Origin: Neospora caninum Liverpool
Lineage: Eukaryota > Apicomplexa > Conoidasida > Eucoccidiorida > Sarcocystidae
Assembly: GCF_000208865.1 (NCBI RefSeq)
Contig: NC_018396.1
Coordinates: forward strand, 2,628,630 to 2,692,629
Direction: 5' to 3'
Length of the DNA: 64,000 nt
Shown here piece after piece: positions 58,601-64,000 of the stretch. Position numbers and translations under genes: made by a program. Numbering within the stretch: position 1 is the stretch's first letter; each line of letters starts with the position of its first letter. The notes under the pieces are model-generated. The model saw nothing but the letters and a program-made list of their open reading frames with translations, had not been told where the DNA came from and ran no database searches.

Positions 58601-61600
58601 GCTCTCCTCCTTTCCATGAAGACTGTGGCGAGGCGCTGCGGCTTGGAAGGCCGGAGACACCGTCCGGTAGATCTCTGGAGACCGAAACGAAAAACGAAGG
58701 AGACTCTGAATCACTGCCTCGAGAGCAGAGAGACCGACCGCGCGAAGGCGCGGATTCGATCGCCCCTCAGTCGCGAGAGAAAGGAGACGGTCGAGAATGC
58801 ATCTCGTCCGTGCGTGGACCTGGTCCTTGCCTCCTTTTTCTGTAGACAGCAGCGTGGAGAATCTGTCAGGGTGGCGAAGAAAGGAGAGCATTCCTGGTTC
58901 AGCACTCTCCTTTGCGGATGCAGCTGTCCTCTCCTTTTTCAGTCCTCGGTCCTCCTGGGGGAGGTTCGCCCGCTTGGCCTCTCCAGAGACTACATCCTCA
59001 ACGAGTCCCTCCAGAAAAAGGTCTGCATGCGCTTGGAGAAGCCGAAGGCCGGCGAGCTGGATGGACAGATTTGTCGCCTTCCTCGCCCCCAGAGAAAGAG
59101 GCGCCTCAGGCGACAAACGCGCAGAAACGCGGAAGGCAGTCGACGGAAGAGACGCGGCAGTCGAGGATCCCCCAGACACCAAGCCCGGAGACGACGACGC
59201 CAGAGACGAGGCTCTGAGGCTACCCCCTTCTTGCATGGCATGCGCGGCACATGCGTCCGCTGCAGCCTCCGTTCCCAGTCCTCTCGCCGCGAGTCGCCGT
59301 TGTCCAGCTGCGGATGCCTCGGAGGGTGAAGAGAAAAGAAGAGAGTCGGGAGAAGCGAGGACCGAGACAGAGGCGTAGAGGGCGAGGCGAGTACGGCGCG
59401 CCAGAGCGAAGAAGCAGGAGGCGTGGCGTTTGAAGAAATATCGGAGAGCCTCGAGCGCAGCCTGGAGGAGGGACTCTTCGAGAGGCTTCCCAGACGTCTC
59501 GCTGGGCTGAAACGCATGTACGAAGATCTGCAAAAGGTCAGCGCGCCAACCGGGGTGCCGTACGAAGAAGGAAGGAAACAGATACGACAGACTCCCTGCG
59601 AAAAACAAGAACTCGGACAGGAATGAATCAAGATTCAGAGGCCGCATTCGAGAGGCACAGCCGGCGGCGCCAACAGCGTTCATAGGTCGAAAAAGACAGA
59701 GCTCACGAGGAAAAAACGAAAGAACAGAAAGAGAGGAAGCAAGCAGGATGCGTGGGCGCCGCGCGCCTGAGGGAGGTGAAGGCGAATGCGCGAGGACAAG
59801 AGGAAGGCCTGCGAGGCGAAGAGTCGAACGGAAAACACGAGAAGAAAGACCCAAAATGCAGCAACTCAGCACGCGGGAACAGGACGCGTGAATTCCAGAA
59901 GAGTGAACAGGGGGAGAGTAAGAATCGGTGAAAAGAACCAAAAGAGCAAGAAAGAAAAGAGAAACACGAACAAGACGCAGACGAGCATCGAAGGAGAGAG
60001 GATGTCACGTAGTTTGCCTCCCTTACCCAGGAGAAGAACAGCGGCTGCCAGGACCGAAGAGCCGAGAGTTTTTTTCCTCTCGAGGAGATCGCCCGTGACT
60101 TGCCGAAGGAGCGTCGGCAAATCAATTCTCCTTTCAATGTCATCTTCGCCTCTCATTCCTCCTTGACAGAGCCCCCCGTCGTCTCTTTCTCCTTCCTCGT
60201 CCTCTTCTTCTTGTTCTGTCTCGCTCGTCTGTTCTCTTTCGCGTCCTTCTTCCTCTGCGCTTCGGTTTGTGCGCGCCGCGCGCTCGACCAGCCAGCGCGC
60301 TGTCTCATCCTCCCTCAGCGGCGAAAAGGAGACAGACGAGACAAACGAGACAGGTGCCGACGCGCGGAGAGACGCCGCTGAGACGACTGCGAAGAGCGTG
60401 TCTCTCAGCAGCAGCAAGGCTTCGCGCTTCACGTTTTGAGAACTGTCGACACGGAAGAGATGCAGACAGGATTGCTGGAAAGCGCCAAAGAAAAACAGAG
60501 GTGACAGAGTTGTAGAAAAATAAACAAAAAGGGCAACAGAGATGAGAGAGTTGTCAAAAAACCCACAGATGAGGAGGCGCAAAGGGGGAGAGAGCGAAAA
60601 TTGAATGAGCGTTTAGAAAGGGAAATGAAAAGCGAAAGTGAGCTGGGGAAAATCGTGCGCGTGACTGGGCAGTGGACACGGACAGAGAAGGGACAGCCTT
60701 CGTGGAACCTCAACCAAAGCACAGGGCGAGCAAGTCGATGGAAAAATACAGAGACAAGTAGATCCTTAGAAACTTAAACGATGACTTAGACGGGAGAGAG
60801 GCACGAAGTACTGTGGACGAGTTGACGAGCCTTGTTATCGATGTGACTGCAAAGAAACAAAGCGAGAGCGATATTTGTCTAAAACTAGGGGGCTTGTCCT
60901 TTTCGTCTAGTTTCCTAGAACAGTAACGCACCCTCGACACACAAAAAGCTGTACGTACACCTCCGTGTAGTCGAACTGTGCGTCTTTCCTTTCTTGGGGA
61001 AATCCCCGGGCGGCCTTCCCTCTCGTGCCATCGGGTACTTAGCCCTTTGATGGGGGGAGACGGAAATGGAAACAGTACCTGGATGCGGGGAATCGCACTC
61101 GGGTGTATGTACACCCCACCAAAGGTCGCAACGGCTAGCTGGCAGAGTTCGAGGCCTTTTCGCTTGGCAGTGGAAAGGAGAGGCGGTTCTTGAAGAAGCG
61201 CGGCTTTGCTTATTGCGCCGATCAGGCCGTCGGTTTCCTCGAGGCTCTTCGCTGGGACGCCTCCGTCGGGGAACGCCTTTCGCCCTGCCAGTACGTCACC
61301 CTCGCCTCGCCTGTCCTCCGCACCAAAGAGCGAAAGAAAGAGAGACCGTCTACCCGCCTCGGTCAAGGCCTCTTCAGCGTCCTTCAGGCTTTTGATGCAC
61401 GTCAGAAGGGTCGGCTCGAGCTGCGCCAGGCCTCTCTGCGCGTCGTGCGAAGAAGAGGACGGAAGCCCAGGAGAGAAAGAAGAAAAGGCAAGAGAGGCGG
61501 GAAGAGGTGCGTTATGAGACAGCGGAGCGAAGCCTGGCAGGGGCGACGGGGGGCCCTCGCGATGAAAAAGCGAGAGGAAGAGACGCCGAGCCTCGTCGAC

Positions 61601-61639
61601 GTGGGCGGGAAGCCCTGTTCCCACCGGAGGAAGCGCCAT
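24638..61639 (-). CDS. PRKDC: DNA-PKcs-like giant PI3K-related kinase, 21-exon model
   Basis: DNA-dependent protein kinase catalytic subunit acts with Ku70/Ku80 at DNA double-strand breaks in the nucleus and phosphorylates Ser/Thr, often before Gln. My exons, 5' to 3' on the minus strand: 61639-61079, 60474-60027, 59595-55884, 55379-51828, 50894-44210, 43650-43163, 42195-41905, 41557-40403, 40132-39868, 39729-37136, 36612-36322, 36030-33660, 32978-32505, 31946-31782, 31452-31076, 30539-30242, 29816-29670, 29014-27839, 27027-26695, 26053-25358, 25027-24638. Every join is GT..AG and phase-consistent; the total is 26,469 nt, or 8,822 residues. Least certain are the ends at 51828, 43650, 41905, 32505 and 31782. 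DNA-PKcs signs: RTYAVVPLSVRHGLLEW, LGIGDRHLENW, IDFGYAF, LPVPDLVPFRL and C-terminal DPNVLGRAW. ATM, ATR and TOR differ at the last two. N-terminal and FAT matches are given in separate entries. Human DNA-PKcs is 4,128 residues; the excess is low-complexity insertion. Confidence 0.85.
26556..26651. repeat. AT and CT microsatellite in intron 19
   Basis: Runs of TATA, CTCTCT and GATATA (for example around 26614-26651) within the intron 26054-26694. No coding potential. Confidence 0.8.
26695..30539 (-). other. Exons 16-19: PI3K-like kinase domain
   Basis: Exon 16 (30539-30242) holds VPGQFAGAA and RRVEETVSVVNFLPE. Exon 17 (29816-29670) gives RSKQSPCRLSILGSNG and FRFLCKSGEDLRVDLR, with the phosphate-anchoring Lys in FLCK and the family E-D-L-R-x-D. 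Exon 18 (29014-27839) has RTYAVVPLSVRHGLLEW, then a charged insertion of roughly 200 residues, then the catalytic loop GIGDRHLENW. Exon 19 (27027-26695) starts with the metal-binding LIQIDFGYAF and LPVPDLVPFRL. The catalytic Asp, His and Asn and the DFG motif are intact, so an active kinase is expected. Confidence 0.88.
27055..27150. repeat. Almost pure A/T island in intron 18
   Basis: About 95 bp are nearly free of G and C (ATTTTAAAATTG, AAAAATATTAAAAAATATC, TTTATAAATATAATTTATAA) in an otherwise GC-rich gene, just upstream of the acceptor of exon 19 on the transcribed strand. Confidence 0.75.
30540..33659 (-). other. Exons 13-15 and introns: link between FAT region and kinase
   Basis: Three short exons (32978-32505, 31946-31782, 31452-31076) with weak but ordered similarity to the DNA-PKcs stretch before the kinase: RSLWRQATDDAILQEHHAL, HRHFAAKMKAVGH, and FFELSISQLESFPLAQLQRF. 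Splice phases fit throughout. Exon borders at 32505 and 31782 are the weakest of the model. Confidence 0.55.
31610..31715. repeat. Tandem TA-rich repeat in intron 14
   Basis: Two TA runs, each followed by ATCTTTGKACGTGTCTG, then a third TA run ending in TGCATGCACACACAC. It is a short compound satellite in the intron between exons 14 and 15. Confidence 0.8.
33660..36030 (-). other. Exon 12: end of FAT region
   Basis: A 790-codon exon. It starts LLLDMREQDIASLIGAENG and ends with LLSQVPCWTLLAVLEPALAF and YPQTVVYPLM, an unmistakable match to the DNA-PKcs VPCW and YPQAIVYP elements at the end of the FAT region. TIIEMKLQEVAQTGD and KAGHIVRLCRAELARDH fit FAT helical repeats. Two Glu/Arg/Lys-rich insertions (one near 34.0-34.2 kb) have no counterpart. 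The donor at 33660 is TTTGATG|GTAAGG. Confidence 0.8.
36322..43650 (-). other. Exons 6-11: middle helical-repeat region
   Basis: Six exons with alternating Leu/Ala-rich helices of HEAT/FAT type and Ser- or Arg-rich inserts. Examples are SVYLRLLALLFHRCDFLL, QNVVLLLQILSKFSEMLA, VVSESVYRYFYDGRLF and RWEDIFDLYTAKAVGCL. No individual motif is diagnostic, but all splice phases (2, 2, 2, 2, 0, 2 at successive donors) agree with the flanking exons, supporting one continuous gene. The 5' border of exon 6 could be 43650 or 43656. Confidence 0.65.
42425..42600. repeat. TA and TATC microsatellites in intron 6
   Basis: A run of about 20 bp of TA (42430-42449), a second TA stretch near 42490, and a tetranucleotide TATC/TATG run at about 42538-42580. 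All lie in the intron between exons 6 and 7. Confidence 0.8.
44210..50894 (-). other. Exon 5: 6.7 kb single exon, NUC194-like region
   Basis: Between the acceptor TTTTCTGCAG| at 50895 and the donor ACAA|GTGAGT at 44210 lie 2,228 uninterrupted codons. Near plus-strand 46805-46850 it encodes VATHFPLTSREF, matching the AHFPMQSREF element of DNA-PKcs at the beginning of the conserved NUC194 region. Downstream, ISRLRVRGFGCLVAVICATQ and LFDFVDATHAAVAA fit the same region. Long Ser-rich (about 47030-47130) and Glu/Arg-rich (about 49380-49560) tracts interrupt it. A plus-strand frame of 593 codons overlaps but shows only shadow composition. Confidence 0.8.
51294..51565. repeat. Three-copy minisatellite, unit 89-91 bp
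   Basis: Units start at 51294, 51383 and 51474. Each begins GCCACATACATACACATATG and continues with GGAGAGGTGGGAGAACG and CGACAGCACGCAA-type sequence, ending GTCCAGCTGTCAG. Each unit contains the palindrome CACATATGTG. It lies in intron 4 of the DNA-PKcs-like gene and is open in several frames only because of its periodicity. Confidence 0.85.
51828..55379 (-). other. Exon 4: N-terminal helical repeats
   Basis: About 1,184 codons after a strong acceptor (CTCCTCTCCTCTCCAG|). It encodes DRQHRATACELLFVFLSYVR and, after an insert, YRHTVPTLLRLCSETK (plus-strand about 53560-53790). These align with the DNA-PKcs DRQ..ACELLHSMVMFM and TFPVLLRLACD segments in the same order. The C-terminal third is Arg/Glu/Thr-rich and low in complexity. 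The 3' border is the least certain in the gene: AGGAG|GTTCGA at 51828 fits the phase but is not a strong donor. Confidence 0.7.
55884..61639 (-). other. Exons 1-3: N-terminus
   Basis: The start codon at 61639 (CCCATGGCG) opens MALPPVGTGLPAHVDEARRL. Exon 1 ends CATCCAG|GTACTG at 61079; exon 2 runs 60474-60027 (QSCLHLFRVDSSQNVKREAL, donor CCTGG|GTAAGG); exon 3 runs 59595-55884 from TTTTTCGCAG|. Helical-repeat sequence (SLSYLFPSFFVRHPGWRADL, LEALRYFFKRHASCFFALAR) alternates with inserts, including a Glu-rich block encoded at about 56985-57130. Homology is weaker here than in the kinase. Another upstream exon cannot be excluded. Confidence 0.6.
56975..57130. repeat. Coding CTT/TCC-rich simple repeat
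   Basis: The plus strand is an imperfect TCTCCCTCC / TCTTCTCCC repeat. On the minus strand it encodes a run of Glu and Gly (EEEGGEEEEGEEEEEGEEEG) inside exon 3 of the DNA-PKcs-like gene. Confidence 0.8.
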
Positions 61640-63353
61640 GGGAGAGAAGAGAGAAGAATCACAGTCCCCACGCGTTGCGCGTCGAAAAGGGGAGGAGTCT
61701 GAAAGCGAGATAGCCGGAGATCTGACGAAACGAAGAAGTTAATGAGGAAGAGGCGTCAAAAAGAAAAACTTCCAGAACTTCGACTAACTGGTTAGAGGAA
61801 GAGATCCTTCTCTTCCAACTCTTCTGGTTCCTCATCGCATCCTTCTTCGGTCTTTCTTCTCCTTCCACTTGCGGCTCCTCTCGTCTGTTTCGTCTCTTTC
61901 TCCAGAACTCTTATCTCCTCCGGCTCCTGACTCCTCGCTTGCATCTCCTCCGGCGTCCTCGCGCCTCACTGGTTTCCTTTCCCTTCACCTTTCGTCGCCT
62001 TCTGGAGCTTTTGCCGACCTCTCCCTGCTTCCTGCGTCTGCTCCGCCGCCATCGCGCGGCCGCGCTTCTGTGAATCGGTTTTCTTCCAGTTCCAGCGCCG
62101 CCTTATTCACCGTACCAAGGCTTCTTCGCTACGCTCTATTCGCTGCTCTTTCTCTCTGCGTGCTGTTCTCTCGCCGTCTTCTCTTGGAGAAAACCGCGGA
62201 CGAGACATTGTTCAGAAGAGAGGAGGCGGAGAAGGCAGAGTCTCCCCCTTTTGACAATTGAAAAGACGAAGGCGTGATTCACGAAACACGATATGTCGGG
62301 CTCGAAGAAACCGGGTGTACATGCACCTGGGAAAGCCCCAACACAGTTCTTCTCGCGCCGCACATACAGAACGAACATGCAGCGGTCCTGTCCGCGCCTC
62401 CCGACATGTGTAGGAGGGAAGGGAAAAGGGAGAAAACGCGAACGCCTCTTCCAGCTAGAAGAGTGAGGCTCTCCAGAGGGTTCTTCGGTGAAAACAAGAG
62501 TGGAGTTTCCTCTTTTTCTCCCGCTTTCCCGGACGAAGCCGGCGAGTTGTCTTGTCGCTCTTCTCGCTGGCTGCCGCGTCTAGCGAGAGCAGTTCGAGTC
62601 GCGGAAAAAGTGCATGCGCTCTCTTCTTGTCTCGCCGCCTGTTTCTCCATCGCAGGAAAGGAGAAACTTTGAAGGAGCATTTCGTTTTCTGTGTCCAGGT
62701 TGTAATTCTTCGAAGGGGAGGCGTTCCACAACTTTCTTCTTCCCTTTTCGCGTCAGAGAACTGAGGACGTGCTTCGGGGATCTCCCGAGGTCGTTCGTCG
62801 CGGTGGGGACCAGGAAAAAAAACGGCGCTTCCGGTGTATAGTTCTCTTTTTTTGAATGGAGACCGTTTCCCCCTTTTCTCCCTTCTTCCAGGGAGAAGAA
62901 GCGAACAGGTGTTTCCTCTCGTTGCTTTCCTGAGAAGTTTCTCCTTCCTCTCTCCGTTTCGGCTCTCCTGGTCCTGAGGCCGCCTTCCTGGTCTGCCGCT
63001 CCCGCTCTTTGTTTCTGTCGCCCTCCGTTTCGTCTTTCTCTTTCTGCCTCTTTCCTCCTCTCTCTGCACGTTTCGCCCGCCCGAGCAGTCTCCCTTCCGC
63101 GTCCGCGTGTATCTATGTTCTTCGTTGCACTGCTCGGCCTTCTCCGTCTCCCCTCCCTGAACGGTTCGTTTCTGTCCCCTCTCCGCGGTCCCTTCCTTCT
63201 CTCCTCTCCCTCCTCTCCCTCCTCTCCCTCCTCTCCCTCCTCTCCCTCCTCTCCCTCCTCTCCCTGCCTGCAACTGTTCGGCGTGTGGGGAGCCTAGCCT
63301 CGTCTCCTTGTCGCGCTCTTCTCTTTCTCGCTCTCCGCGTCGGTTTTTTCAGA
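61640..63353. other. Divergent intergenic region
   Basis: 1.7 kb between two genes transcribed away from each other, so it should carry both promoters and 5' UTRs. The plus strand is pyrimidine-rich from about 62840 onwards. A GGTGTACATGCACC palindrome lies at 62314-62327. I see no TATA-like element and no credible gene; the minus-strand frame at 62455-63273 is an artefact of the repeat at 63200-63265. Confidence 0.55.
63200..63265. repeat. 9-bp tandem repeat before PRP38
   Basis: About seven copies of CTCTCCCTC, within a long pyrimidine tract 90-150 bp upstream of the PRP38 start codon, probably in its promoter or 5' UTR. Confidence 0.85.
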
Positions 63354-64000
63354 ATGGCGAATCGAACGGACCCTTTGGCGCAGCAGGTGCACGGCTGCAA
63401 CCCCCAGACGCTCGTCTCTCGAATTATTCGCCGGAAGATCTACGAGAGTGTGTACTGGAAAGAGCAGTGCTTCGCCCTCACTGCCGAGACGGTCCTGGAA
63501 CCCTGTGTCGCGCTGACGTACGTCGGGGGAACCTATGGCGGCAAGCGACAGCCAGCACCGTTTCTCTGCTTGGTTTTGAAGCTCCTGCAGATCCAACCGG
63601 AGACGGAAGTTGTCCTCGAATTCATCAAGCAGGAACAGTTCAAGTACTTGCGCGCAGTCGGCGCCTTCTACTTGCGCCTCGTCGGCCGGGCGTCCGAGGT
63701 GTACACGCACCTCGAGCCGCTCCTTGCGGACTACCGGAAGCTCCGGTTTCGCCTTCCCGACGGAAAGTTCGCGATTGTCTGCATGGACGAGTTTGTCGAC
63801 GACTGTTTGCGGAAGACGAACTTCTTGGACGTCGACTTGCCGGTTCTCCCGAAGCGCGAAGTCCTCGAAAACGAGGGTGATCTGCCGCCCACGCGCTTGA
63901 CCGCGCTGGAACACGACGTCGAGGTGTACGCGCCCGCGGGAGTCGCCGGCGGCGAGGGCGTGTCGGAGCGCGACCAGCAGCTCTGGCTTCTCCAGAAGGA
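63354..64000 (+). CDS. PRP38: Pre-mRNA-splicing factor PRP38, 5' part
   Basis: PRP38 joins the spliceosome as part of the B complex and is needed for its activation. The frame starts at 63354 (AGAATGGCG) with MANRTDPLAQQVHGCNPQTL. It continues with IIRRKIYESVYWKEQCF, LTYVGGTYGGKRQPAPFLCL, LLQIQPETEVVLEFI, FKYLRAVGAFYLRLVG and LEPLLADYRKLRFR, which follow the PRP38A domain from its first residue. The last visible part, LPPTRLTALEHDVE, corresponds to the end of the conserved domain (about residue 185-195). After it an acidic/Gly stretch begins; family members carry an Arg/Ser- or charged tail there. The gene runs off the window after 215 codons with no intron so far. The homologue starts with the same MANRT, fixing the start. 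Confidence 0.95.
   Translation, partial: MANRTDPLAQQVHGCNPQTLVSRIIRRKIYESVYWKEQCFALTAETVLEPCVALTYVGGTYGGKRQPAPFLCLVLKLLQIQPETEVVLEFIKQEQFKYLRAVGAFYLRLVGRASEVYTHLEPLLADYRKLRFRLPDGKFAIVCMDEFVDDCLRKTNFLDVDLPVLPKREVLENEGDLPPTRLTALEHDVEVYAPAGVAGGEGVSERDQQLWLLQK

Noticed and set aside
63200..63265. CRISPR-like regular repeat
   Set aside because: It is a contiguous 9-bp microsatellite without spacers, in a eukaryotic genome.
62455..63273. Minus-strand frame beginning with Gly-Gly-Arg repeats
   Set aside because: The repeats are the reverse of the CTCTCCCTC microsatellite upstream of PRP38; the rest is low-complexity Arg/Glu with no homology.
1..64000. tRNA or rRNA genes
   Set aside because: I looked for tRNA-type A and B boxes and rRNA-like stretches by eye and found none I could support; a covariance-model scan would be decisive.

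Overview
The window looks like nuclear DNA of a tissue-cyst coccidian (Sarcocystidae: the Toxoplasma / Hammondia / Neospora group). The evidence is a tandem array of SRS-type (SAG1-related) surface antigen genes with two six-cysteine domains and GPI-type tails, GC-rich coding DNA, spliceosomal introns with GT..AG ends, and proteins padded with long Ser-, Glu- and Arg-rich insertions. I cannot fix the genus from the sequence alone.

Layout. (1) 1-16371: seven head-to-tail SRS copies, all on the minus strand, repeating about every 2.55 kb. Five are intact. The first carries a one-base frameshift at the end of the signal peptide. The seventh carries a one-base frameshift and runs into an assembly gap. 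Spacers are mosaics of two repeated types, and each start codon has a conserved block with a TATA-like core about 100 bp upstream. (2) 16372-16471: exactly 100 N, so the join between the array and what follows is unproven. (3) 16472-23457, plus strand: the 3' part of a gene whose C-terminal half resembles a GNAT acetyltransferase, 3.9 kb with no gene I can defend, then a two-exon MPP6-family (nuclear exosome cofactor) gene. (4) 24638-61639, minus strand: one giant gene that I read as a DNA-PKcs orthologue (PI3K-like kinase with FAT and FATC regions). I derived 21 exons whose splice phases all agree; together they encode about 8,822 residues, roughly twice the human protein. (5) 61640-63353: a divergent intergenic region. 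(6) 63354-64000, plus strand: the 5' part of a PRP38 splicing-factor gene.

How it fits together. The SRS array is a fast-evolving surface-antigen locus. Its paralogues share nearly invariant second-domain and 3' sequences and differ in the first, membrane-distal domain, as expected for a family shaped by unequal crossing-over and gene conversion. The rest is core nuclear machinery: RNA surveillance, DNA double-strand-break signalling and splicing. The most notable item is the DNA-PKcs gene: its kinase and FATC motifs are those of DNA-PKcs rather than ATM, ATR or TOR, and colinear matches extend into the N-terminal repeats.
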